A program made the position numbers and the translations under genes. Shown piece after piece: positions 27,696 to 37,100 of a stretch of 64,000 bases of DNA. The stretch's first letter is position 1. The number at the start of each line of letters is the position of its first letter. The stretch lies in the NCBI RefSeq assembly GCF_902859805.1, contig NZ_CADIKC010000015.1:1-64000 (forward strand), given 5' to 3'. The notes under the pieces are model-generated. The model saw nothing but the letters and a program-made list of their open reading frames with translations. It had not been told where the DNA came from and did not search any database. Source of the stretch: Paraburkholderia sediminicola (GTDB taxonomy: Bacteria > Pseudomonadota > Gammaproteobacteria > Burkholderiales > Burkholderiaceae).

Positions 27696-29135
27696 TCACT
27701 GCAGCACGCGTTGACCGTAGATCCATTCGATACTTCCGTAAGGAGCAAGCTGGTTAAGTTCGACGAGCGCAGAGCTAGCCCCCGTCGAAGTTCCTTTGAC
27801 GAACTTCCGGTACGCGCCCTGATAGAAGAGCACCTCGGCTCGCGCCTCCTGCTGGTCGACGCCAGACATGCGAGCAAGAATTGCGGTCACCTCCAAGGCC
27901 GTCCCGTCCCCGCGCCACATACGCAGCAAGGCGCCGTAGTGACTGCTGTCATGGTCGGCGTAATACGCTGCATCGTGCTCAAGGGTGGCATTGGCTAGCG
28001 ACGGGTTCTGCGCTCTCGCCATGATGTACCGATACAACACCGCCCTGTACGCGAGGAAGCTCGGGCCTTCAAGGGGAGACTGCGCATCCACAAGCGTGTC
28101 GATGGCTTCTCGCCATTGCTCCAGTTGCATGCGCGCGAATGTGGCCGTGACGAATCCCTCTGTGTAGGTGCCTAATATCACGGCCCTCTGCACAGTGGGT
28201 TGACTCCCAGCCCGCTTTCGCGTGTTGTCGATCTCGGGCGCGAGGAGCGTCAATGCGGCCTGCGGATCGTTCAGTGCGAACAGGATGCCCGCCTTCGTCG
28301 CGATCAGATCACCGTTGTTCTCCCCTTTCGCAAGTGCCATCGCGCGATCGATAACCTCGAGCGCTTCCTTCGATCGACCGAGAGAATCCAGCGCGGCGGC
28401 CTCTTTTTTCATCGCCGACGCCTTGTCCGCGTCGGATGTTGCCGCCGCCTCCTGTTGCCGCGCATCCTCGAGTTGCCGTTCATGATCGGCTTCCAGAAAG
28501 TTCTTCTTCACCTTGTCGAGCGCGAGATAGTCTTGTCCCTTCGGACATGCAACAGGGCGGCCCACGGGAGAAGGATGATCCGCGTCCGTAATATCCATCA
28601 CGCTTTGCGAGCAACTACTCGTACCCTGGAAAGCGAAGTCAACGTGATATTTTCGTCCCTGTTCTGGCGTGAACGATGTGACAAGCGGTCCGCATGAACC
28701 GGAATAGCGGTCCGGCACTTCAGCCCCGGAAAGACCCTTCACCTGGACGGGTACGCCCGGCTGTACATATTGCTCCCGCGAGGTTTCGTTACGAAGCAGC
28801 GCCTTGTTAAGCTTCTCCGTAAAGTTCGCAATCCCCGGCAGCAGGACCTCCCTGCCGCTATGGAAAACGCGGCCGACCGGCTCGAAGCCGCTGCACGCCT
28901 GCGTCGACGTGCTTGTCCAGTACCCGACGGCCATCGGCATTCCACTCGAGGTGAACGTCAGCTTCGCTGCATTCGGGTCGGCGGCTTTTTCCGCTTGAAG
29001 TTGCCGGGCGCGTGTCTCTTGTTGTCGCGCGGCGGCCTGGTCTGCCGGAGCACGATGATGGGCGCAGCCGGTCAGTGCGAGCATTGACGCGAGAGTGGTT
29101 GCGATGGTCAGTGTGGTTAGTGTTTTATTTGACAT
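27696..29135 (-). CDS. Lipoprotein with TPR-like C-terminal half
   Basis: 479 residues. The N-terminus MSNKTLTTLTIATTLASMLALTGC is a lipoprotein signal with lipobox LTGC (Cys24). Residues 30-90 hold an Ala/Gln-rich helix, then a Cys-containing globular part, and residues about 225-450 are TPR-like helices (EAAALDSLGRSKEALEVIDRAMALA). Outer-membrane anchoring is likely. It directly follows the TpsB gene (208 bases) and is followed by the SPFH gene. In bcpAIOB loci a small lipoprotein (BcpO) sits between immunity and transporter genes; this one is much larger and placed after the transporter. Confidence 0.75.
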   Translation of the reverse strand: MSNKTLTTLTIATTLASMLALTGCAHHRAPADQAAARQQETRARQLQAEKAADPNAAKLTFTSSGMPMAVGYWTSTSTQACSGFEPVGRVFHSGREVLLPGIANFTEKLNKALLRNETSREQYVQPGVPVQVKGLSGAEVPDRYSGSCGPLVTSFTPEQGRKYHVDFAFQGTSSCSQSVMDITDADHPSPVGRPVACPKGQDYLALDKVKKNFLEADHERQLEDARQQEAAATSDADKASAMKKEAAALDSLGRSKEALEVIDRAMALAKGENNGDLIATKAGILFALNDPQAALTLLAPEIDNTRKRAGSQPTVQRAVILGTYTEGFVTATFARMQLEQWREAIDTLVDAQSPLEGPSFLAYRAVLYRYIMARAQNPSLANATLEHDAAYYADHDSSHYGALLRMWRGDGTALEVTAILARMSGVDQQEARAEVLFYQGAYRKFVKGTSTGASSALVELNQLAPYGSIEWIYGQRVLQ

Positions 29136-29343
29136 TTGGTCTTGTTACTTCATGTTGGTTGCTGTGTCCGGCCACCATCTACTCACAACAGGAGTGGGGC
29201 GTGGCTGACACCAATCTCAAATCATGGATCGCTCACCCCGAGCAGCGGGCGCCCATGTTTTATGGATGCCACGCCAACTACAAATGCTGGCGGCAATAAT
29301 TTGATCGTGCTGAGCCTTTGCCTGCGAATTGTCCGTCTCATAC

Positions 29344-31170
29344 CTAGTAATTCCAGTTGAGTGTCGCAAGAACAAGCGTCGCCTTGGGGCCAAGTGCAGC
29401 CGGCTGCGTGAGTGCCCGCCCGACCAGTGCCTCAGCCGACAGCATCTGTCGATGCCACAACCACTGTCCGCGCAACCCTGCCCCCGCACCGGCCAGCGTC
29501 GGGAATCCCGGCAGCGCAATGAGGCTCGCTTTTCCGGCATCGATAAAAATGTACGGTTCGATTCGACCGTCGTGCCATGCAGGCGTATTCACCCACGCGA
29601 CTTCGTTGCGCGAGTACAGGCCTCGGTCGCCCGAGATCTCACCCGAGCGGAAACCGCGAACCGTATCCATGCCACCGAGATACAACTGCTCGGAACCATA
29701 GAGCGCGACATTCGTAAACTGACCGCTCAAGGTGCCGCGATAGACCAGTGCTGCACGGCCTAACCTGGGAAGAGGAACAGTGAACGATGCAGTCGCATCC
29801 AGCTTGGTGAACTGGCTATGTGCGTCGTCACGGCCTATCCCATGTGCGTCGTGATCCGCCTCTAGCCACGGCAACCCTTCGGAGACACCAGCATCGAGCG
29901 TGACATTGCCGGGGGCATCATTCAGCACGAATTTGCGCAACCAGTTGCCACCAATACGAAGTACCGCAATGTGCTGCGGATTCAATTCGATGTCGTTGAT
30001 TTCGCGGTCGGTACGTCGCCATGACAACGTGGCGTCGAGATTCGCAATGCCCGCCTGCGTGCGATCCAGCGTGTAGTTCCAGCCAAGAATATGGCTCAGC
30101 GTGCGGCCGTACATTAGTGCGCTCGTGCCGACAAGCTGCTGATATTCGGAATCCGAGAACGTATAGCTGAATGTGTGGCGGCCATACGGCATCGCGAACG
30201 AACCGACGAACGCATTGCTGTCCTCGCTGTCGAGGAAATTCAAACTGATCGACTCCTGCAAGCCGATCAGGTTGTCCGCTTCGACACCCGCTCGGTAGCG
30301 GGTTATTCCAGTCGCAGCGCTGCCGTAATTGTCGACACCCAAGGTGTAGTAAAGGCGGTCGCCAGGCCGGTTGTTAATCGCGACAATGGAATCCCCCGGC
30401 GATTGACCCGGCAGAATCTGGATTTCGGCCTGATTGCGCCGTAACCGGTTGATCTGGGACACCCCCTGATCGATGTCGCCAAGGTTGAGTGCGTCACCAG
30501 GCGCCGCAGGAAATGCCCACTCCGATCCTGCGTCCGTTAGGAGTCCGCCGCCGGCCGACTGTTCGTCCTTTTTGAGCCGCTGGCCTAACGGCTTGCCGTT
30601 CAACGTATAGCCCGCGATGCGGCCCACTTGAACTCTAATGTTCAATACGCCCGACTCGAGATTCTGCGGACCGAGGAACGCACGCGTCGTGATATAGCCG
30701 GACGATACGAACGCATCAGTCAATCGTTTAAGCAGTACATTCAAACGATGCGAACCAAGCGCGTGACCGACGAACGGTGTCACGATTGCGTCAATATGCT
30801 TTTGCGCGAGCACCGTATTGCCGTCCACCGTGATGCGGTTGATCGCAAAAGCGGGTCCCGTCTCTACGATCTGATCGACCGGTGTGTCCGGAGGGACGTC
30901 AAGTGAACCCTGCGGAGTCGGTTCAGGCAGCGCGATTGATGCGGGCGGCTGATTCAGTTGCCGCTGCGTCGCCTGCTCGCGCTGCTGGTCGATGATCAGC
31001 TGCGCGGGGTCCTGAATCGGACGTGCTAACGGCAGAGGTTGAGCGGGCGGTGGTGGCGTCTGCGCGTGGACGGCGATGCTATGCACGAAGACGAGTGCAA
31101 CTGCGCGCACTATCCCCGCGCACTTCAGGCGCGGTCTGGTCGATACGGACTGCATCAATGCCACCACCAT
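29344..31170 (-). CDS. TpsB-family two-partner-secretion transporter (FhaC/ShlB-like)
   Basis: 608 residues, outer-membrane 16-strand barrel that exports TpsA exoproteins. Signal peptide (about 14-36), a Pro/Gln-rich linker and helix (AQLIIDQQREQATQRQLNQP), POTRA domain(s) with FAINRITVDGNTVLAQ and VLNIRVQVGRIAGYTLNG, then the ShlB-type barrel with the conserved VRGF motif (YLGGMDTVRGFR) and terminal aromatic residue (NWNY). The frame starts at 31170, inside the end of the short TpsA gene; a second Met at 31155 forms a TGATG stop-start overlap with it and is perhaps the true start. It is the only TpsB in the window, so it probably serves both exoproteins. Confidence 0.92.
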   Translation of the reverse strand: MVVALMQSVSTRPRLKCAGIVRAVALVFVHSIAVHAQTPPPPAQPLPLARPIQDPAQLIIDQQREQATQRQLNQPPASIALPEPTPQGSLDVPPDTPVDQIVETGPAFAINRITVDGNTVLAQKHIDAIVTPFVGHALGSHRLNVLLKRLTDAFVSSGYITTRAFLGPQNLESGVLNIRVQVGRIAGYTLNGKPLGQRLKKDEQSAGGGLLTDAGSEWAFPAAPGDALNLGDIDQGVSQINRLRRNQAEIQILPGQSPGDSIVAINNRPGDRLYYTLGVDNYGSAATGITRYRAGVEADNLIGLQESISLNFLDSEDSNAFVGSFAMPYGRHTFSYTFSDSEYQQLVGTSALMYGRTLSHILGWNYTLDRTQAGIANLDATLSWRRTDREINDIELNPQHIAVLRIGGNWLRKFVLNDAPGNVTLDAGVSEGLPWLEADHDAHGIGRDDAHSQFTKLDATASFTVPLPRLGRAALVYRGTLSGQFTNVALYGSEQLYLGGMDTVRGFRSGEISGDRGLYSRNEVAWVNTPAWHDGRIEPYIFIDAGKASLIALPGFPTLAGAGAGLRGQWLWHRQMLSAEALVGRALTQPAALGPKATLVLATLNWNY

Positions 31171-33224
31171 GTCGTCATGCCGAGATGCTGGCCGATCTGA
31201 ACAGGGGTTGTCGCTGGCGCGCGGACTGTCGTTATGCCGCCACTTGCCGAGACACCGTTGCTGCCGGTGATGTAGCCGCCATCGATAACAGCGCTACCGA
31301 CTAACGAAACCGAACCGTTGGCCGTGAAGCCTCCACCAACATCGCTCGCGATAATCTGCGCCCACGTGCTGCCGAAAAACGCCTTGAAACCACGGCCCTG
31401 ATTGATCGCCGAGTATCCTGTTACGCCTTGGGCGTATGTCACCGGCGCCTTCACGTTGAGATTGCCGCCTGCAAAAACATTACCCCCGATGTTGCGCGCG
31501 ACGGTCCCCGCGGAAATTGCAATGTCCGCCCCGGACTGGATCGTGCCGCCATTAGGCATCACATTGCTCGATGCGCTCGCATGACAGAATATCCAGCAAC
31601 TGCGCGAATAACTGGCCTGCCCCGAAAACACCGCGGCGTTGGTAAAGGCCTGCTGCGCGGTAATCGATATGTTCCCCTTATTCGATTGGATCAAGCCGCC
31701 GGAGTTGGTGACGTTCCTTCCCGAGACCGTCACCGAACCACCGGTCGACGCGATATAGGCCAGTTGGCCCGGTTGCGCGACGGTGCCGTAATCGACGTCG
31801 AAGCCGCTGGTGTTGTGCGTGAAGAACACGAAACTGCCGCCCGTACGCGAGTACGCAACCGGTTGACCGCCGTTCGTGCCGTCGGTGTGATCGATGATGT
31901 TCGAAACGTCGCCTTGAGCAGTCACGCTTGTTTTGTCGTTCGCCAGGATGCGGGCGTTCTCGTTGGTGATGTTGCCTTGCGCGCTTAGCGAGGTTTGCCC
32001 ATTCGCCGCGAAGACGACGCCCAGATTCGCTGCGCTCGAACGATTCAGGATGTTGCCTGTGGCGCTCAAGGTCACATCGCCACCGATTGCTGCGCCGCTC
32101 GCGCTGATCGCGCCGGCCTGGATCAGGCTGCCTGTGCTGGAGATGTCGCCGGTACTGGTCAGCTTGATCGCGCCGTTTTGCGCGCTAAGCGTTGAGCCGC
32201 CAGTCGCATCGTCAACTAACGTGATGCCGCTCGCGCTGAGCGTCGCGCCGTTTGCGGCGGACATCTGCGCGCCCTGCAACGAGAGCGCACCGGGCGTGGT
32301 GATCTGAATATTGTTTTCGGCCTTGATCGATCCGTCGATTACGCCGATGTCGCCGAGCGACGACACGATGACGTCACCCGCGCTTGCGTAGATCGCGCCG
32401 AGATTGCGAACGCCCGCGCCTTTGTCCGTCACAATGATTTGGACACGGCCACCGGTCAGTCCGCCGAGTGCGGTGATATCGACGGCCAATGCTGAGTTCG
32501 TCGTGCCGGGTGACGTCGTACTGACTAGCCAGTCGTGGTTGTTGTCGCTGGGGGATAGGCTCGTGTCGTAGGTATTCGTGCTATCGCCGACGATCGCTCG
32601 CACGCCGCCTGTGGAGGTCGTGAAGTCGTTCTTCACAGGACCATTTACTGAGAGCTGTTTTGCGATCAGGTCGAGATTGACGAGTGTGCCGCTCAGGCCG
32701 CCGGGACCGATGGTAATTGCGCCACGGTTAGTGGTCAGGACAACGTTGCGTTGGGTCACGCCGGGTGCCGGCACGAGATCGTCGAAACTCACCTGACCAG
32801 TCGAGAGTACGACATGGCCGGCGTTGACGAAGCTGCCGCCGTCGATCGTGATGCCGTTCGGATTCGCAAGGATCACGTTGGCGCGCGGGCCCAGCACGTT
32901 GATGTCGCCCTGGATCAGCGAGGGGTTCGTGCTGGTTACCTGATTGACGATCGTGCGTGCGTTGATGCCGACGTTGTTCAGATCGGCGCCGGCTTTCGAT
33001 ACGTTGAATGAGGTGTAGGTGTTGTTCGAGACGCCGCCGATTGTGGGGGCGAGGTTGATGGTTTGGCGGCCGGCAGGTGAGGTGGCGACGGTCGTGGCGG
33101 TGCCGCCGTCTGGGACGATGCCGGCGGCGTGAGCTGCGGACGTTGCTACTGAGAATGTTGCGTCAAAGACGATGACGAACAGTAGGCGTGGTAAACGCTT
33201 AATTCCCCGGATGCTGGTGTTCAA
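31155..33224 (-). CDS. Short TpsA exoprotein (filamentous-haemagglutinin N-terminal domain)
   Basis: 689 residues. The signal peptide ends near SAAHA, followed by the two-partner-secretion domain (about 40-170: TINLAPTIGGVSNNTYTSFN, VILANPNGITIDG) needed for recognition by TpsB, then beta-helix repeats (ASAGDVIVSSLGDIGVIDGS, ITSTG-like strands). It is far shorter than adhesin or CdiA proteins, has no C-terminal toxin domain and ends in TTWWWH, overlapping the TpsB start. A two-Cys segment SRSCWIFCHASAS (about 555) may form a disulfide loop. It is probably a secreted surface protein sharing the TpsB with the large exoprotein upstream. Confidence 0.88.
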   Translation of the reverse strand: MNTSIRGIKRLPRLLFVIVFDATFSVATSAAHAAGIVPDGGTATTVATSPAGRQTINLAPTIGGVSNNTYTSFNVSKAGADLNNVGINARTIVNQVTSTNPSLIQGDINVLGPRANVILANPNGITIDGGSFVNAGHVVLSTGQVSFDDLVPAPGVTQRNVVLTTNRGAITIGPGGLSGTLVNLDLIAKQLSVNGPVKNDFTTSTGGVRAIVGDSTNTYDTSLSPSDNNHDWLVSTTSPGTTNSALAVDITALGGLTGGRVQIIVTDKGAGVRNLGAIYASAGDVIVSSLGDIGVIDGSIKAENNIQITTPGALSLQGAQMSAANGATLSASGITLVDDATGGSTLSAQNGAIKLTSTGDISSTGSLIQAGAISASGAAIGGDVTLSATGNILNRSSAANLGVVFAANGQTSLSAQGNITNENARILANDKTSVTAQGDVSNIIDHTDGTNGGQPVAYSRTGGSFVFFTHNTSGFDVDYGTVAQPGQLAYIASTGGSVTVSGRNVTNSGGLIQSNKGNISITAQQAFTNAAVFSGQASYSRSCWIFCHASASSNVMPNGGTIQSGADIAISAGTVARNIGGNVFAGGNLNVKAPVTYAQGVTGYSAINQGRGFKAFFGSTWAQIIASDVGGGFTANGSVSLVGSAVIDGGYITGSNGVSASGGITTVRAPATTPVQIGQHLGMTTWWWH

Positions 33225-33532
33225 GTACTTCCCCGATTTTTGATTTTTTTGTCCGCCGAGCAGGTCTTTTCCTCACTCTGTGGCGCTATGCAAGAGACAT
33301 CACAGAGCTTGTGGTCGCAAGCAAAGCATTCCACACGGGCCAGTTTGTCGCTGAACGGTTTGCGTTGTCAGTTAACGGCGCTCGCCGATGGCAGATTCGT
33401 CGAAACAACTTTCGATGAGGTTGGCCGCGACACTACACGTTCGACCGGGCATCTTAGCCGCAGCCGCCAGTCCGTCGTGTTTGTGGCAACTCCAAATTTC
33501 AGCGGAAACTATCCGGCCTCGATAGCCGCCCG

Positions 33533-33925
33533 CTATTCAAACTCGACAGCGAGCGCCTGGCCATCACCGTAGTCCGATCGAAACTTCGCCAATACCGCCT
33601 CCGCGAACTTCGCAGTCAGCGCCACCGCGAAAGCTGAATCCAAGCCATCGAGGTAAATTGAGAAAGTGCATCGTCCTTCAGCATTCTCCCATGCAACAAA
33701 AACGTCTTCACTCGCGCTTCTCCAAAATTGGACGTTCCGCAGAGACCCCGACAGCACTTCCGAGAGCATCTTCACGGTAGAGATTTCTAGTTGCTCCCCG
33801 TCATCTGTCCATGAGGTTATAACTCGCCCGCATTCACCCAGTCGGCTATGTCGTCCACAACATGTTTCAACCAAGCCCAAATGTCCGGAAACTCCTCGCC
33901 GAGCTCGAAGCCATTCCCCGTCCAT
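33533..33925 (-). CDS. Small hypothetical protein after the CDI immunity gene; start unresolved
   Basis: The open frame covers 130 codons, but its first part overlaps the immunity gene in another frame and is unlikely to be coding. The part that looks like a protein (TSWTDDGEQLEISTVKMLSEV through DGQALAVEFE, about 95 residues) has no ATG, GTG or TTG with a ribosome site at its beginning; a GTG or ATG at the VKML point would give about 80 residues. It may be a second immunity protein, a fragment of one, or use a rare start. It ends about 310 bases before the TpsA gene. Confidence 0.5.
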   Translation of the reverse strand: MDGEWLRARRGVSGHLGLVETCCGRHSRLGECGRVITSWTDDGEQLEISTVKMLSEVLSGSLRNVQFWRSASEDVFVAWENAEGRCTFSIYLDGLDSAFAVALTAKFAEAVLAKFRSDYGDGQALAVEFE

Positions 33926-34185
33926 CCGTGAATCAACGCGACGCCGTCAACCTCATCTTTCTCGGTCACAATGAAACAGGCGAGATCATCGCAATCCTGC
34001 CTCTTTGCATACGCAAGCAGTCTTTTGTCTGTAACGCCGGGCCATCGGTCTGACGCCCAAAAGCATTGCTCTTGCGGCAAGTAGTGCCACGGCTGAAGCT
34101 GGGTAAAAGGTTCATAACCAATGAGAGCTCGATCGAGCAACCAATGGTATCCAGTAGGAACGGTCAATCCCAAAAGATCGTTCAA
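33817..34185 (-). CDS. CDI immunity protein (BcpI/CdiI-like, SUKH-type guess)
   Basis: 122 residues beginning at a TTG (34185), two bases after the stop of the giant exoprotein gene. GGAGG, formed by the last Ile-Gly-Gly codons of that gene, is six bases ahead of the TTG. The protein is acidic and Trp-rich (LQPWHYLPQEQCFWASDRWP, RLLAYAKRQDCDDLACFIV, IWAWLKHVVDDIADWV) and resembles Smi1/SUKH-like immunity folds. Position, size and coupling make it the cognate immunity protein for the C-terminal toxin; the fold assignment is weaker. Confidence 0.78.
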   Translation of the reverse strand: MNDLLGLTVPTGYHWLLDRALIGYEPFTQLQPWHYLPQEQCFWASDRWPGVTDKRLLAYAKRQDCDDLACFIVTEKDEVDGVALIHGWTGNGFELGEEFPDIWAWLKHVVDDIADWVNAGEL

Positions 34186-34187
34186 AA

Positions 34188-37100
34188 TCAGCCTCCAATC
34201 TTTGGCAAAGGTAACTTCGGCGGCGTTGTGGTGCCTGTAGGTGGTAACGATGGCCGTTGGTTGGCCGCTCGGTACGCTGCAGCGTCACCCCACGTTGTAG
34301 CGCTACCAAATCGACCTGCCATATCTGCCGGCAACGGGTCGCTCGGCAAGTGCACTGTGGCCGGAATGCTCGTAATCCCCTGCTCAAGCGCGACAGCGGC
34401 GCGCGTGTGGTCGACGGTCACAATTCCATCCGCGGTTTGCACAACATCAATTGGCGGCCCGGAATACCCATTTTGAGCCATGCTCTGCCTGAGTGCGTCT
34501 GCCCGGCCGTTACCACCGGCGGTGGTCTGCGTCCACCGTAGATCTGCCGGATCTACATTGATAATTGTGCCACCGTCCGCCAGTTCAGCTGCAGTGAGGG
34601 CAGACGGATTGTTTGTGGCTTCGGAAACGACACCGACCGTTCTGGAAGTGCCGAATCCGGCCGCACCCGCCGCAATGCCTTCCGTCGCTACTCCCAGCGA
34701 AGACAGGTAGTATGCTGTTGCCGTCGATCCTCCCAGCGCATACGACGCTCCACCCAGAATCGCGGCCAGCGGACTGCTGAGCATATTGTCGAGTGTCGCA
34801 GCCGCTTGGCTTGGCGCAGACGTTGTCGGTTGCGGGGTTTCAACAGCAACCGTCGTGCCGCCCGAATTTTGAATGGTGTTGCCCGCTAAATACGCGAGCG
34901 ATTTCTGGTACGCGCATGCCAGTGAACCCGGAGACTGGCATGCGGTAGCGAGTGCCTGATCGCGAGCGCTTGACGTCTGCATCAACGTCGCCGCGCTTGC
35001 ACAATCAGCCGCGTTTCTGCTATCACATCCCGATGCCGCTGCTGCCTCCTGCTCCGCCTCCGACTGCTGGCCCGGCAGCAGATACACGTGACTGAGCCAA
35101 TTGTTCAGCGTCTCATTCTGCGCGGCCGTCACCGCGCCCTGAACGTTGTAACCAAGCGCCCCAGCAATACTGCCGCCGACCAGCGTTGTAATCGCGGTTA
35201 GCATCGGTGCCGGTATGTTGCCATTGGCATCGATAATCGGATTGATCAGCGCGCCAGCGGCCCCGCCAATGGCACCTGACGTACAACCGGTGCCGACAGC
35301 CGCACTCGCCGCACACCCCAGTGCCGCGTGCTCAGCCGCATACAGCGGGTTGCTCGTGGTCCAGAAACCGCTCTGGCCATTGAACGCATTACCAATCGCG
35401 TACGCCCCCGCCGCCGCAACATCGCTCACCGCGCTGTTGCGGAAGTTGGTCAAAAAGCTGCCGCCCCCAATCGCCGTCTGCACGCCAGCCTGGATCGTCG
35501 CTTCCGCCCCCATCGCGAGGGCAACTTGTCCCAGGTTAGTCGCAGTTGCCGCACCGGCCTGCGGCACGAGTACTCCACCAACGCTCTTTACGCCCGCCAG
35601 CGACGCGATGCTGTTCGGGTTGTTCACGCTACCGCCCAAGCCCTGCCAATCGAATCCATTGCCAGACGTATAGGTGATGCCATTCGTCAATCCGGCCGTG
35701 GCGGCCGCGATCAGACCTCCCTCGAACGCGCTATTGAAGCTGAACTGCCCTGTGCTTGCCTGAGATACAGCGCTCCCTACGAAGCCACCTGCGCCTGCCG
35801 AGATCATCGAACCGCCGACAGTCCCGGCCAGCCCTGGCCCCATCATCGCGGAAGCCGCACCCGCGGTCATGAACGACACGGCGATAACCACAAGCGCCAT
35901 CCCAATCGTCTGGAACGCCCCCTCGCTCTCCGCCAGCGACGTCACACTCGTATGCAAATTGTCCTGCACCGTCGACTGTGTAAAGCTGCTGCCCAACTGC
36001 GCCTTCAGCGCCGCCAGTTGCTGCTGCGTCCCCGCCGTGTCGACCGTGCCATCCGCATTGAGCTTCTGCAGCGCGCCGCCGATCTGATTCACCGCATCGA
36101 CGTTCAACTGGTAATTGCCAGCCGACATGAACCCGCCCTGTTGCGCGACGGTGCCCGTAGTCGTAATCAACTCGTAGAGATCGGGGATGTAGGTGCTCTG
36201 CGTCCCAATGTCCGTCGACCGCTGCTGGTTCGTCAGCGAACCCGCGTTGACCGTCAACGTATCCGTCGCCGTAATCGAACCGGTATTCGTGATCGATCCA
36301 CCGTTCGACGCGGTAAGCGTGACGTTCTGCCCGCTGATCGTGCCGTCGTGCTGAACCACTGCATAGTTCTGCGGCAGATACACCTGCGGCATCAGCGCAT
36401 CAACCGTCGGACAGGTCGCCGTTCCGGTTGCGGTACATCCCGGCTCGGGCACGGTCTCTTCGACATACCAGAGCATGGGCTTGTCGAGTGCAGCGATCTG
36501 GTCCTGCGTTAGCGCCGTGCCAAGCGCAACGTTGTTCGCCTCCGCGTACTGGATCGCGTTGCCGTACAGCGCTTGCTTTTCCTGGTCCGTGACAGACGAC
36601 TGCTTCGTGTTGTCGTAAGACAGCCCACTCACGAAACTCGCCTGCCCTGTCTGCGCCAATGCAGCCTGCTGCAGCAGTTGATTTTCCGTGAACGGGTCGT
36701 AGTAAAACTGCGTGGTGTTCGGCTGCAGGCTCGCCGGCAGATTGGCCAGCAACTGGCTCGGCCCGATGTTGCCAATCACCAGCGATGCCGGACTGTTGAC
36801 CAGATAGCTGACGTTGGACGCGCCGCTCGTGGCAGACGCGCCGGTCGCTACCGTAACGCCCGGCGATACCGGCATCGATGGAGAAATCAAACGCAAGGCC
36901 GGGGCGGAAATCGTCCCCGCCGCATTGCCCGGAGCGGTGACGCCTGCTGACGTGCTGCCCGCCGTGCCAAGCGAGCCGCTGGAGCCAGCTGCGATGCCAC
37001 CTGCGACACCTGAGGCGCCTGCCAGACCGCTGCCGATGGTCACGATACTGCCGGCCTGAATCGCTGCGTTTGACGCAACGACTGGCGTGCCCACGGGGCC

